Shown piece after piece: positions 25,039 through 34,189 of a DNA stretch of 64,000 nucleotides (within the stretch, counting starts at the first letter, position 1; the number at the start of each line of letters is the position of its first letter). The position numbers and the translations under genes were made by a program. The notes below the pieces were generated by a model. It made no database searches, had not been told where the DNA came from, and saw only the letters and a program-made list of their open reading frames with translations. Origin of the DNA: Promethearchaeota archaeon (GTDB taxonomy: Archaea > Asgardarchaeota > Lokiarchaeia > Sigyniarchaeales > SOKP01); NCBI GenBank assembly GCA_030606485.1, contig JAUWGH010000003.1, positions 248,001 through 312,000 of the forward strand, read 5' to 3'.

Positions 25039-26199
25039 ATGAATAGTAAAGAAAGAGTTTGGGTAGCTCTTAACCTAAAGATTCCAGATAGAGTGCCAAT
25101 TCACGCTATTTTCGTTGATGGAAATATTGTTAACGAGGTTTTAGGAAGACCTCCACGAACAGCGTTTGATATTATGGACGAGATGGAACAGCAACATCCT
25201 GATGATTGGGTCGAAAGAATCAATGGAATTATTACCGAAATTGAGATCAGTGTTTTCTCAAGAGCGATGGAAACAGCAGCCGCTATAGGCTATGATACAT
25301 GTGGAGTAGGATATATTCCTTTTAAATTTGAAAGTAAGGAAGAAATGACAGACATTTTTGGGCGTAAATATAAAATAATTAACCTCGACGGAAATATATT
25401 TCCAGATTACTGTGGTGGCTTAATTAAAAACCAAGAAGATTGGGAAAATTGGCCAAAGCCTGATTTAAAAGAAATCTTTAGACGGGCTAAAAAATTTTAT
25501 AAAACAATTCAGCGTCGAAGCAAGAAGTTTAAAAATGATATTTGTATCATGGTAACAGACGATTTTACATCAATATTTCCCCCTATTTGGCAAGGTATGG
25601 GAATGGGACCTTTCGTTAGAGCACTAAAAGGTAATCCTAAATTAATTGAAGAACGATTCGAAATGACTACAGAAATCGTTCTTGGGTTGTTTAAAACTTA
25701 CGCTGAATGTGGTGCAAAGGTGTTTTTTGAAGGAGGCGATATTGCTTTCAGAAATGGGCCCCTCATTAATCCCAAATACATTGATAAATATGTGTTGCCT
25801 TGCATGAAGAAAGTTACCGAAGCGATTCATGAGTGGGGTGGTAAAATAATATTTCATTCTGATGGCGATATCACATCTCTTCTCGATTTCGTAGTCAAAG
25901 CTGGATTTGATGCGCTCCATTGCCTCGAACCCCCCTATGTAGATTTAAAGTTAGTCAAGAAGAAAGTAGGAGATAAGCTCTGTCTTTTAGGGAATATTGA
26001 TACCACACATGTGTTGGTTAACGATACTAAAAAAGAAGTTGAGGATGCAGTAAAACACGCGATAAAAATCTTAGGTCCTGGGGGTGGATACATTCTTTCT
26101 CCTTCTAATTCTCATCCTGCTATGTCATATCAGCGCATTAAATGGATGATTGAAGCTACTAAAAAATTTGGAACTTATCCACTTCAAATTAAAAATTAA
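25039..26199 (+). CDS. Uroporphyrinogen decarboxylase-family protein (MtaA/MtbA-like methyltransferase)
   Basis: 386 residues, UroD fold. MNSKERVWVALNLKIPDRVPI is the usual opening of family members that move methyl groups between corrinoid proteins and coenzyme M or other thiols. Putative zinc ligands lie in IIFHSDGD and DALHCLEPP. Other family marks are LCLLGNIDTTHVL and GGGYILSPSNSHP near the end. The catalytic arginines of true UroD are not evident, and no haem synthesis genes are nearby. Likely role is C1 transfer from a methylated substrate, fitting the H4MPT chemistry suggested by the MtdB fusions, but no corrinoid protein is in the window. Single gene. Confidence 0.82.
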   Translation: MNSKERVWVALNLKIPDRVPIHAIFVDGNIVNEVLGRPPRTAFDIMDEMEQQHPDDWVERINGIITEIEISVFSRAMETAAAIGYDTCGVGYIPFKFESKEEMTDIFGRKYKIINLDGNIFPDYCGGLIKNQEDWENWPKPDLKEIFRRAKKFYKTIQRRSKKFKNDICIMVTDDFTSIFPPIWQGMGMGPFVRALKGNPKLIEERFEMTTEIVLGLFKTYAECGAKVFFEGGDIAFRNGPLINPKYIDKYVLPCMKKVTEAIHEWGGKIIFHSDGDITSLLDFVVKAGFDALHCLEPPYVDLKLVKKKVGDKLCLLGNIDTTHVLVNDTKKEVEDAVKHAIKILGPGGGYILSPSNSHPAMSYQRIKWMIEATKKFGTYPLQIKN

Positions 26200-26367
26200 C
26201 TAGTTTTTTGTTTTCTTCGTTTTTTATTCATCCAAATTTTTATTCATCCAAAGATCAATATTTCTTCTCAATAAGCGATATCTCCCCACTTTTATATGAG
26301 AAATTTTTATGTTTTCTTTTAAATTTTTGCGAATTGCAAAATTATAAATATTCTATAAGACTATTTT

Positions 26368-26383
26368 AACTATAGAACTATAG
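26368..26383. promoter_or_regulatory. Tandem palindromic repeat upstream of toxin-antitoxin genes
   Basis: AACTATAG occurs twice back to back; each contains the self-complementary CTATAG. It lies between a TATA-like ATTATAAATA (26341-26350) and the antitoxin ATG at 26408, over the expected transcription start, as for an autoregulatory operator. Confidence 0.5.
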
Positions 26384-26407
26384 TAAAAAATTAAAAAAAG
26401 ATCAAAA

Positions 26408-26692
26408 ATGACCACTACAATACAAATAGATAATGAAACTAAAAGAAAGCTCTTTAATCTTAAGTTGAAATTAGAGAAAGAGAAAGGTAATGCGGTAACT
26501 TATAATGAGCTGATTATTTATTTATTAGAAAATCAAAATAATTATTTAACTAACAGAGTTAATATGAAAGAATTTAGAGAATTTGAAGGAATACTACCTG
26601 AAAGTGCTGTAGAAGAATACTGGAGAGAAAAAAAAAGAGATTTAGAAAGAGAAGAGAGAAAAGCACCGCTTAAGAAAGAAAAAGAGGCATAA
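26408..26692 (+). CDS. VapB-type antitoxin (ribbon-helix-helix-like)
   Basis: 94 residues. The opening TTTIQIDNETKRKLFNLKLKLEKEK, then TYNELIIYLLENQ, is typical of archaeal VapB antitoxins with a DNA-binding N-terminal strand and helices. The C-terminal half is highly charged (REKKRDLEREERKAPLKKEKE) and would be the disordered toxin-binding tail. The gene is followed after 4 bp by a PIN-domain toxin gene. The tandem CTATAG palindromes at 26368-26383 are a plausible self-regulatory operator. No mobile-element features are seen around the pair. Confidence 0.78.
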   Translation: MTTTIQIDNETKRKLFNLKLKLEKEKGNAVTYNELIIYLLENQNNYLTNRVNMKEFREFEGILPESAVEEYWREKKRDLEREERKAPLKKEKEA

Positions 26693-26696
26693 TATA

Positions 26697-27146
26697 TTGA
26701 TAAATGAAATAGATTTAAAAGATATTAAAAATATAGTTCTCGATTCAGGAGTAATAATAGAATATTTTAAAAAAGGTAGCACCAATATTAAAAAATTTTT
26801 AAGAAAACATTTTTTTAATGAAAATCGTTCGATTCAACTTCACGGGCATTATTTACTTAAATCCGAAATTTTTTATATCACATGTAGATCAATTGGTATT
26901 GCTAAAGCGAAAGATATAATATATAAACTTGAGAAATTTATTAATTATATCAGCGGAAAGCTATTATTTGAAAGAGCAGGTCTAATCAAATGTAAATATC
27001 CTATAGCTCTTCCTGATTGTTATTCAATTGCTTCAGGAATTCATTGTAATTGTCCAGTTTTATTTTTAGAGGAAAATGAATTAACAGAAGAAATTTTAGA
27101 TAAATTAAATGAGGAATTTAATTCTAAGATATATATAATTACCTAA
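26697..27146 (+). CDS. PIN-domain toxin, VapC-like
   Basis: 149 residues from a TTG start 4 bp after the antitoxin. The PIN acidic residues can be placed: Asp in IVLDSGVIIEYF, Glu in LKSEIFYITC, Asp in ALPDCYSIAS and an acidic residue in LFLEENEL. This pattern indicates an Mg-dependent ribonuclease that cuts RNA when not bound by its antitoxin. The insert HFFNENRSIQLHGHYL is a little longer than in the average VapC. All four positions look intact, so the toxin is probably functional. The target RNA cannot be inferred. Confidence 0.8.
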   Translation: MINEIDLKDIKNIVLDSGVIIEYFKKGSTNIKKFLRKHFFNENRSIQLHGHYLLKSEIFYITCRSIGIAKAKDIIYKLEKFINYISGKLLFERAGLIKCKYPIALPDCYSIASGIHCNCPVLFLEENELTEEILDKLNEEFNSKIYIIT

Positions 27147-27183
27147 CCAACCGAATTAATTTAAAATAAAAAAAATTTAAATT

Positions 27184-27726
27184 TTATTTATAATTTTCAT
27201 AAGACTTTGCTATAGGTGGATTAATGATTTGTTGTTCAATGATAAAATTTTGGCCACAATTTACACAATAAGTTTTACCATTTAAATTTAAACGATCATT
27301 CATTCTCTCAGTGAATCTAATTCCACATTCTGGGCAATAACTATATTCTAATCCTTGCTCATGTTCTGATGAATTATCTGTTTTTTTATGTAATATTATT
27401 ATAGATTTCTTAACGTAGCGGCTCTCTTCAATTTTTTCATTGTATATTGGTCCAAAACTTTTCTCCGAACTTGATTTACCTGCGATTATTTCATATAATT
27501 TCTTAAAAATTATGTGTAGACCCTTAAAAAGTTTCTCCAGTATATAGAAAAGTCCCATAAAAATATATTTTAACAGATAAGCAAGACCTATACAAATTAA
27601 CACTATTATAGCCACTGCAAGTGCAAATCCTACACTTGATATGATAATTTGCTGGATCGAACTTAAGCTACTAAACCAATTTATAAAATTTTGCATACCA
27701 TTCCAACCATAAAATGCTTCTAACAA
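27184..27726 (-). CDS. Membrane-anchored zinc-ribbon protein
   Basis: 180 residues. One or two hydrophobic stretches lie at about 27-50 and 52-68 (ISSVGFALAVAIIVLICIG, then LLKYIFMGLFYILEKLF), followed by a charged linker and a C-terminal zinc ribbon (YCPECGIRFTER ... YCVNCGQNFII). This repeats the plan of the proteins at 700-1500, 44875-45288 and 48237-48791. No enzymatic motif. It is a single gene, convergent with the toxin-antitoxin pair. Function unknown. Confidence 0.65.
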   Translation of the reverse strand: MLEAFYGWNGMQNFINWFSSLSSIQQIIISSVGFALAVAIIVLICIGLAYLLKYIFMGLFYILEKLFKGLHIIFKKLYEIIAGKSSSEKSFGPIYNEKIEESRYVKKSIIILHKKTDNSSEHEQGLEYSYCPECGIRFTERMNDRLNLNGKTYCVNCGQNFIIEQQIINPPIAKSYENYK

Positions 27727-27892
27727 CTTTCTACTCGCTTTTTTTCATTTTTTTATTTAATATTTAAATTATACGTGAAGTCATTATTATTTGATTTTTA
27801 GACCAATTATTATCGAATAGTCCAATTTTTAGCGGAAGGAACTTAAATTTTAATTAACCTCGAATATATAAGAAAAATATTAAAAAAATAAT

Positions 27893-27899
27893 TAGAGGT
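27893..27899 (+). promoter_or_regulatory. Shine-Dalgarno of SDR gene
   Basis: TAGAGGT lies 10 bases before the ATG at 27910 and supports that start. Confidence 0.5.
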
Positions 27900-27909
27900 A
27901 TGATTATTT

Positions 27910-28695
27910 ATGGATAAAATTTTAGAAGGAAAAGTGGGTCTAATCACTGGAGCGGGGTCTGGATTTGGACGTGAAATCGCAATCACATTTGCAAGAGAGG
28001 GTGCAAACTTAGTGTTAAACGACATCGATTTGGAATCACTCGAAGAAACAAGGGATATAATTTTAAAATCGTATGATTGTGAAATACTTCTTTACCAAAT
28101 GGATATCTCTGATGCAGATAAAGTGAAAGAAATGAGTAAGGAAGTATTCAAGAAGTTTGATAATGTATTTGTTTTAGTAAATAATGCAGGAATAAATGGA
28201 GGTCTTTATAAATCATTAGTGTGCCCAATTGAGAATTATGATAGGGTTATGAATGTAAATCTTAAAGGTCCTTGGTTATTAGTTAAAAATCTTTTTCGGA
28301 AAATGAGGTTACAAAAATTTGCACCTGTTACAGGTAAAATAATTAATATTGCTTCATGTGCGGGTATAGAACCAAATCCAGCTATTGGGATGTATAGTGT
28401 AAGCAAAGCAGCATTGATTTATTTTACTAAATTGTGGGCTCTTGAATTAGCACCGAGAATCACAGTTAATTCTATTTCTCCTGGGGTTCATATTACGAAA
28501 ATATATGGTAATGATCCTGAATTGGCTCAAAGATTTTTAGATATGAGGGGTGTTAAAATTCCATTGAATAGATTTGGAACAAAAGCTGATGTTGCAAATG
28601 CTTGTTTATTTTTGGCTTCACCAGCATCTGATTATATCACGGGAGAAAACATAGTTATCGATGGTGGAATGACGACATCAATCAATAAATTATAA
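27910..28695 (+). CDS. Short-chain dehydrogenase/reductase (FabG-like)
   Basis: 261 residues with the full classical SDR set: GLITGAGSGFGREIA at the N-terminus, LNDIDLE after strand 2 (Asp favouring NAD), NNAGINGG, the catalytic Ser in IINIASCAG, YSVSK as the YxxxK site, and the family ending ASPASDYITGENIVIDGGM. It sits 26 bp before an ene-reductase gene on the same strand, so the two may act in sequence on an unsaturated or oxo substrate. The exact substrate is unknown. The shorter loop EPNPAIGMYS is not unusual. Confidence 0.87.
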   Translation: MDKILEGKVGLITGAGSGFGREIAITFAREGANLVLNDIDLESLEETRDIILKSYDCEILLYQMDISDADKVKEMSKEVFKKFDNVFVLVNNAGINGGLYKSLVCPIENYDRVMNVNLKGPWLLVKNLFRKMRLQKFAPVTGKIINIASCAGIEPNPAIGMYSVSKAALIYFTKLWALELAPRITVNSISPGVHITKIYGNDPELAQRFLDMRGVKIPLNRFGTKADVANACLFLASPASDYITGENIVIDGGMTTSINKL

Positions 28696-28721
28696 ATTTT
28701 TTGAGATTAAAGTAGATCATT

Positions 28722-29879
28722 ATGAAATTAAAAAATCTTTTTAGTCCAGCAAAAATTGGAAATGTTCAAATTAAAAATAGAATTATTCGATCAGCCACAA
28801 CCGAAAGGTTAGCTAATAAAGAAGGCACTATAAACGATAAATATATTAAAAACTATACAGATTTGGCTGAAGGAGGAATTGGATTGATAATTTCTGGATT
28901 TATCAATGTAGAATTAGGATATTCGGTTATGCCTAACAGCCCAGCTTTATACAATGATTCCTTCATCTCAGGACAAAAAAAGTTAGTTGATGCCGTTCAT
29001 GACTATTCTGATGTAAAATTTGCGGCTCAACTTGCGCATACGGGTCGTCAATCGACACATCCAAAATTTGAAGCGGTTGGACCTTCATCAATTCCAGATA
29101 AGTCAGTCAATCGAGTACCTCGTGAATTAACAGACGATGAAATTAAAGAAATTATAAAAAAATTTGTAAATGCAGGTCGGAGGGCTTTTAATATTGGTTA
29201 TGATATGGTACAACTACACGCTGCACACGGATATTTACTCAGTAATTTCATTTCTCCCTATTCAAATAAACGTACTGGGGAATATGGAGGAGATACTAAA
29301 GGGAGAACTAAAATCTTGGTTGATATTTATAAGCAACTAAGGGATGAGATTGGAAAGAATTTTCCTATCACAATTAAATTACAGACTGAAGATGGTGTTC
29401 CTGAAGGTATGACCTTAGAAGAGGGAAAGAAAATTGCCAAAATTGTTATAGACACGGGTTATGATGCAATTGAAGTGTCAGGAGGGATGGGAGAATCTTT
29501 AATTGGGACTAAAAATGCACTCCCTAGTAAACAAAATATTGGTCCAGAAGAAGAAAACTACTTTCTGCAAAATATTAAAGAAATTAGACCATATATGAAA
29601 GATTGTGCCGCTATCCTTGTGGGTGGAGTTAAAAATCCTATAACTGTTGAAAAATTTCTTCAAGATAAAATAATTGATTTTATTTCAATGTGTAGACCAT
29701 TGATTCGCGAACCAGATCTTCCAAATCGTTGGAAGAATGGTGATATTTCACCAGCACATTGTATTAGTTGCAATTCTTGTTATATGTCTGGATTAACAGG
29801 TCCTATTTATTGTACTGTCAAAGAGAAATTAGAAAAGAAGAGATTAAGAAAAGAACAAAGATTAAAAAATAATAAATAA
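28722..29879 (+). CDS. NADH:flavin oxidoreductase / Old Yellow Enzyme-type ene-reductase, FMN domain
   Basis: 385 residues. LFSPAKIGNVQIKNRIIRSATTE, KFAAQLAHTGRQ, HAAHGYLLSNFISPYSNKRT and GEYGGDTKGRTK mark the FMN-binding barrel. The tail CISCNSCYMSGLTGPIYC keeps cysteines as found in 2,4-dienoyl-CoA reductase/trimethylamine dehydrogenase relatives with a 4Fe-4S cluster. The second, FAD-binding half of those enzymes is absent, so electrons must come from a partner protein or directly from NAD(P)H. It is downstream of an SDR gene in the same orientation, which suggests a joint role in reducing unsaturated acyl or cyclic compounds. Confidence 0.85.
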   Translation: MKLKNLFSPAKIGNVQIKNRIIRSATTERLANKEGTINDKYIKNYTDLAEGGIGLIISGFINVELGYSVMPNSPALYNDSFISGQKKLVDAVHDYSDVKFAAQLAHTGRQSTHPKFEAVGPSSIPDKSVNRVPRELTDDEIKEIIKKFVNAGRRAFNIGYDMVQLHAAHGYLLSNFISPYSNKRTGEYGGDTKGRTKILVDIYKQLRDEIGKNFPITIKLQTEDGVPEGMTLEEGKKIAKIVIDTGYDAIEVSGGMGESLIGTKNALPSKQNIGPEEENYFLQNIKEIRPYMKDCAAILVGGVKNPITVEKFLQDKIIDFISMCRPLIREPDLPNRWKNGDISPAHCISCNSCYMSGLTGPIYCTVKEKLEKKRLRKEQRLKNNK

Positions 29880-29907
29880 CATAATATTGAAGCCAAAATA
29901 AAGGAAA

Positions 29908-31284
29908 TTATTTAATTAATTGTAAAATTTTCATTCGGTCAATTAATAAAAAACATGCATACGCCGCCTCATGTGGTGTGAAGTATATAGTTGTTTTTTC
30001 TTTTTTTGCTAAATCTTTAAGATTTTGAAATCCTTCACTAAACATAATTAATGGAATTACTGGTTTCCCTCTTCCTGTATTGTTCCACGCCCGAATTATT
30101 CCTCGATAATGCTCATCAGATTTCATTTCTAGAAAGGGAGGTATTACAATGCATGTAACAACTATATCTATTCCCGGGTCTTCGAGCATTGCTTTTGTGA
30201 TATTGTAATATTGTTCTTCTTCCGCTACTCCAATCATATCAAGTGGATTAACCATTTTTACTAATGATATTAAATGAGGAGCCATTTTTTTTTTAAGTTC
30301 TTCAGAGAATTCAGCAAGTTTCAAGCCAAATTCTTCAGCCTTATCGCTAAATAAAACAGAACTACCTCCACTATTAGTCAAGACCCCGATTTTTTCTCCT
30401 TTTGGAAGTGGTAAAAATGAGAATGTTCTAATTGCCGTAATATAATCAGAAACATTTTCACACATAACTGCTCCAGCTTGTTTTATTGCAGTTTTAAGCA
30501 TTTTATAATCTGTAGCCATGGAACCCGTATGACTGCTAGCTGCTTTCATTCCTGAAGTAGTTCTACCACCTTTTAGGGCAATTATTGGTTTTAATGGGAT
30601 GATATCTTTTATTATTTCATAAAAAGCTTTACCATCAGTAATGGTTTCCAGATATATACAAATTATTTGAGTATTTTCATCTTCCTTGAAGAACTCGAGG
30701 ATCTCACCAAAAGATACATCAATATTATTTCCAATATTGGCAAACTTGGAGCATCCCAAATCATGTCGTTCCATCTCGTAAAAACATGCACATCCAAATG
30801 AACCAGATTGACTTATCATGCCAATATTGCCTTTAGGAGCTGATTTAATAAAAGAGGCATTAAGACCAATATCTATATTTTGTATTCCTACGCAATTGGG
30901 TCCCATAACTCTAATTCCAGCTTCTTTACACTTTTTAGCTATTTCTGCTTCAATTTTTTTCCCTTTCTCATCTATTTCTCCAAATCCGGCAGACACAATG
31001 ATTATGCGTTTAACCTTCTTTTCTATGCATTGATCCACGACCGATTCTACAATACCAGCAGGAACTAAAATAATAGCTAGATCTATGTCCTTTGGAACAT
31101 TAAAAACGGAATTATGAGTTTTTAATCCATAAATTTCTTGATTTCGAGGTGATATAAGAAATAATTCACTTTGGAGGTTTTTATTTTTAAGAATATTAAT
31201 TGTCACAGCATTTCCAAATTTTTTTGGATTGGCTGTAGCACCAATTACTGCAATTGTTTTTGGAAAAAAAAAAAGATTTGTCAT
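29908..31284 (-). CDS. Acyl-CoA synthetase (ADP-forming), alpha subunit
   Basis: 458 residues, the size of a separate alpha chain. CoA-binding Rossmann start FPKTIAVIGATANPKKFG, RVMGPNCVGIQN, ligase-CoA part ISQSGSFGC, and the catalytic phosphohistidine in KAASSHTGSMAT are visible. NPLDMIGVA follows. The ATP-grasp beta subunit is not adjacent, so it must be encoded elsewhere. The gene begins 4 bp after iorA on the same strand. This is a standard association: indolepyruvate oxidoreductase makes aryl-acetyl-CoA, which this enzyme converts to free acid and ATP. It is the only energy-conserving step seen in the pathway. Confidence 0.88.
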   Translation of the reverse strand: MTNLFFFPKTIAVIGATANPKKFGNAVTINILKNKNLQSELFLISPRNQEIYGLKTHNSVFNVPKDIDLAIILVPAGIVESVVDQCIEKKVKRIIIVSAGFGEIDEKGKKIEAEIAKKCKEAGIRVMGPNCVGIQNIDIGLNASFIKSAPKGNIGMISQSGSFGCACFYEMERHDLGCSKFANIGNNIDVSFGEILEFFKEDENTQIICIYLETITDGKAFYEIIKDIIPLKPIIALKGGRTTSGMKAASSHTGSMATDYKMLKTAIKQAGAVMCENVSDYITAIRTFSFLPLPKGEKIGVLTNSGGSSVLFSDKAEEFGLKLAEFSEELKKKMAPHLISLVKMVNPLDMIGVAEEEQYYNITKAMLEDPGIDIVVTCIVIPPFLEMKSDEHYRGIIRAWNNTGRGKPVIPLIMFSEGFQNLKDLAKKEKTTIYFTPHEAAYACFLLIDRMKILQLIK

Positions 31285-31288
31285 GTTC

Positions 31289-33193
31289 TTAATTTATCTC
31301 CTCATATATAGCGTCGTATTGGCATACACTAATGCATACTTTACATCCACGGCAGATTTCTTGATCAATATTTGCTTTTTTCTCTTCACTATCGAAAGAA
31401 AGAGCTGGACAACCAAATTGATTAACACAGATAAGACATCCTTTGCATTTAGAGGGATCTATTTTTACAACCGGTATTTGAATCTGCTTTGATCGAAACT
31501 CTCTTTCTTCTAACAAGGAACAAAGATGTCTTGAGATGAAAACTCTTACACCTTGAGCTTTCACAGCTTCTCGTAATTTTTCAACCATTTTATTCAAATT
31601 ATTTGAATCTTCTACCCATATATTTTCGGATGGAACTCCACATCCGCGAACAAGTTCTTCTATTACAACACGAGTCCCAGGTTCTTTTGTAATTTTTATT
31701 CCCGTCCCGGGATTATCTTGAAATCCGGTCATACTTGTCGATCTATTATCTAATATAACAACTAGTATATTATTTTGGTTATAGACAGCATTTATTAAGG
31801 CTGGAACTCCAGAATGGAAAAAAGTAGAATCACCTAGTATCGCTAATATTGGATTTTCAGTGGAGTGAATCTTAGCAAATCCATTTGCCAGTCCAATGGA
31901 GCCACCCATGCATATTTCAGTATCTATACATTCAAGAGGTTTATATACTGCCAGTGTATAACACCCAATGTCACTAGAATTTATAAATTTTATTTTTAAT
32001 TCTTTCTCTAGCAATGTGATCGCATAAAAAGTAGAACGGTGACTACAGCCTGGGCACAACACAGGAAGTCGTGGAGGAAGCGATATCTTGATATCAGGAA
32101 TATTGTTTTTTTCATATTTTATCCCAATGAAATTTGCCACTTTCTCCAAATATATTTCTCCTGAGAATTCTCCTTGTTGAGGGAAATAGTCTTTACCATG
32201 TATTTCAACTTCATTTACCAGTTTATTTTCATATGCAAGTTGTTTCAAAATGTTTTCTAGAATTGGTTCTAGTTCTTCAACCACTAATATTTTATCTACA
32301 GAAGAAAGTAATTTTCTAATGAGTTTTTTAGGTGGAGGAATGACCATACCCAGTTTAAGGATAGAAACTTTATTTTCCAAGCCGAAATCGATGAGTGTGT
32401 CAATTAATTGGGCATAAGGAATACCTGCAGCAATAAAACCATAACGAATTCCATTGATTTTTTCGGAAGATAATTTAAGAGAATTGAAGGGAAATTCATC
32501 GGCAAGATTGGAGATCTTCTCAAATCGCTCGAGTAGTTTGGTACGAAGGACACGCGAATGTGAAGGCAAACAAACCCAACGTGCGCGATCCCAATCAAAT
32601 CCATAAGGTCGGTCAATATTTTGAATCTCTCCAAGCATAACATCACCTCGACCGTGATTCAAGCGAGTCGTAGTCCTGAATAGTACAATTGTATGATGCT
32701 CCTCGGAGAACTCAAATGCATATTTGATTAAATCCTTAGCCTCTTGAGCAGTGGAGGGTTCAAACACGGGAATTAAAGCATGGAGGCCGAAATAACGATT
32801 ATCTTGCTCATTTTGGGATGAAAAACAGTTTGGATCATCGGCAGAAACCACAACCATTCCTCCACGAGCACCTGCGTAACAAGCAGTCATAAACGCATCT
32901 GATGCAACATTTAATCCTACATGTTTCATTACAGCTACGGATCTTGCATTAGACATAGACCCACCATACGCAACCTCAAACCCAACTTTTTCATTGATAC
33001 TCCACTCAATGTTTAAATGTGGGTAATAAGGTTTCATCTTTGCAAGAGTGTCTAAGATTTCTGATGATGGAGTACCTGGGTAACCCGCTCCAATTACAAC
33101 ACCAGCTTCAAGTATCCCTCGAGCAATAGCTTCATTACCGAGCATTATTACACGCTTACCAGGAATTTCTTCAGCAAAATAAGGCATACTCAT
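31289..33193 (-). CDS. iorA: Indolepyruvate ferredoxin oxidoreductase, alpha subunit
   Basis: 634 residues, full length. Features in order: the pyruvate-ferredoxin-oxidoreductase-type transketolase domain (GAGYPGTPSSEIL at about 32-44), a central domain, the ThDP-binding sequence (GDSTFFHSGVPALINAVYNQNN), and two C-terminal 4Fe-4S motifs (CKGCLICVNQFGCPAL, CRGCKVCISVCQYDAI). The second cysteine group is CVNQFGC rather than the usual CxxxCP, as typical of this subunit. Reaction: oxidative decarboxylation of aryl 2-oxoacids such as indolepyruvate and phenylpyruvate to acyl-CoA with reduction of ferredoxin. Start overlaps the end of iorB by 4 bp. Confidence 0.93.
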   Translation of the reverse strand: MSMPYFAEEIPGKRVIMLGNEAIARGILEAGVVIGAGYPGTPSSEILDTLAKMKPYYPHLNIEWSINEKVGFEVAYGGSMSNARSVAVMKHVGLNVASDAFMTACYAGARGGMVVVSADDPNCFSSQNEQDNRYFGLHALIPVFEPSTAQEAKDLIKYAFEFSEEHHTIVLFRTTTRLNHGRGDVMLGEIQNIDRPYGFDWDRARWVCLPSHSRVLRTKLLERFEKISNLADEFPFNSLKLSSEKINGIRYGFIAAGIPYAQLIDTLIDFGLENKVSILKLGMVIPPPKKLIRKLLSSVDKILVVEELEPILENILKQLAYENKLVNEVEIHGKDYFPQQGEFSGEIYLEKVANFIGIKYEKNNIPDIKISLPPRLPVLCPGCSHRSTFYAITLLEKELKIKFINSSDIGCYTLAVYKPLECIDTEICMGGSIGLANGFAKIHSTENPILAILGDSTFFHSGVPALINAVYNQNNILVVILDNRSTSMTGFQDNPGTGIKITKEPGTRVVIEELVRGCGVPSENIWVEDSNNLNKMVEKLREAVKAQGVRVFISRHLCSLLEEREFRSKQIQIPVVKIDPSKCKGCLICVNQFGCPALSFDSEEKKANIDQEICRGCKVCISVCQYDAIYEEIN

Positions 33194-33846
33194 AATAATT
33201 CCCTCCTAATAGATTTTCCTTTATCAATACCCAATTGAAATGCAATTCGATTTACTTCTTGAGACTTTTTGGGAATAAAACGTAAAATTGAATGTTGAAG
33301 TGAATCCTCCTTAATTGGTAATTTATCCGAACCCAAAAGAATACCTAACATAACAACATTTAATGCTTTAGATGTCCCAGCTTTTAATGCCAATTTGTCT
33401 GCATCAAAGAAATATATATTATTATGTAAATTTTTTAATTGTTGACACAGATTTTCGTTAGAAGGATATTTAAAACCCATCTGGCTAACCATAGGAGGTA
33501 TAATGATTTTATTATTTATGAAGAAATATGTATTTGGTCCAGAAAAGTTAAAGACTCGAAGTGCTTCGCTAATTTCGAGTGCTAAAATAATATCAACATG
33601 TCCCCTTGGAATCAACGGACTGGCAACCTCAGGTCCAAACCTAAGATAAGCGCTTACAGAACCACCACGTTGAGCCATTCCATGTGTTTCAGCCGTTCGA
33701 ACTTGGTAGCCATCCATTAAGGCTGCCCAAGCAAGAATTTGTGTGGTTCTAATGATACCTTGACCACCTACTCCAACATTAAGCACACTAAATCTTTTTT
33801 TTTCCACAGTCCAATTCTGTGGGACTTTATTTAATTGAATAACCAA
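33190..33846 (-). CDS. iorB: Indolepyruvate ferredoxin oxidoreductase, beta subunit
   Basis: 218 residues from a TTG start at 33846. SVLNVGVGGQGIIRTTQILAWAAL is the classic gamma-type domain of 2-oxoacid:ferredoxin oxidoreductases, followed by TAETHGMAQRGGSVSAYLRFG, both diagnostic of IorB. Its stop overlaps the start of iorA (ATGA-type), so they are translated together and form the oxidoreductase. The first 15 or so residues are not conserved in the family, so the true start could lie slightly downstream. An 11-bp GC-rich palindrome about 65-75 bp upstream (33911-33921) may be an operator. Confidence 0.9.
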   Translation of the reverse strand: MVIQLNKVPQNWTVEKKRFSVLNVGVGGQGIIRTTQILAWAALMDGYQVRTAETHGMAQRGGSVSAYLRFGPEVASPLIPRGHVDIILALEISEALRVFNFSGPNTYFFINNKIIIPPMVSQMGFKYPSNENLCQQLKNLHNNIYFFDADKLALKAGTSKALNVVMLGILLGSDKLPIKEDSLQHSILRFIPKKSQEVNRIAFQLGIDKGKSIRRELL

Positions 33847-34189
33847 TTCAATTCACTTTTTTTTCTAATTTTTCAATAAGTAAATTTTTTTTTATTCTAA
33901 ACTCAAAAAATGAGGACCTCAAAATAATTTCCACTTAAAATATATTCATATATTCTTTATTTATAATATTACTAAAAGATATGTGGGATTAAAGTGGGCA
34001 TTTTTTAGATTTTAACATGTCATGAGAAATAGAATCCTTTATCTTCTCATTGAAATCCACGCTAATTTAACAATGGAACATAAAAAAAGTATTTTAAGAT
34101 TTATTAGTAAAGAAAAAAGATAATATTTGATAACAAAGTTTTGCCCTATGACAACAGTATTAATGTAACTCAAAAAATCATAAAGCATT
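33847..34189 (-). promoter_or_regulatory. 343-bp non-coding region upstream of iorBA
   Basis: No gene or tRNA seen. Besides the palindrome at 33911-33921 it holds only AT-rich stretches such as TATTTATAAT near 33957-33966 that could act as a minus-strand TATA element, and no recognisable riboswitch. Confidence 0.35.
33911..33921. promoter_or_regulatory. GC-rich palindrome upstream of the iorBA operon
   Basis: TGAGGACCTCA is a perfect palindrome with one central base in otherwise very AT-rich non-coding DNA, about 65-75 bp before the iorB start. Candidate regulator site. Confidence 0.35.

Noticed and set aside
33847-34189. Possible tRNA gene in the iorB upstream region
   Set aside because: No GTTC-type T-arm, paired acceptor ends or GC-rich stretch of the right length.
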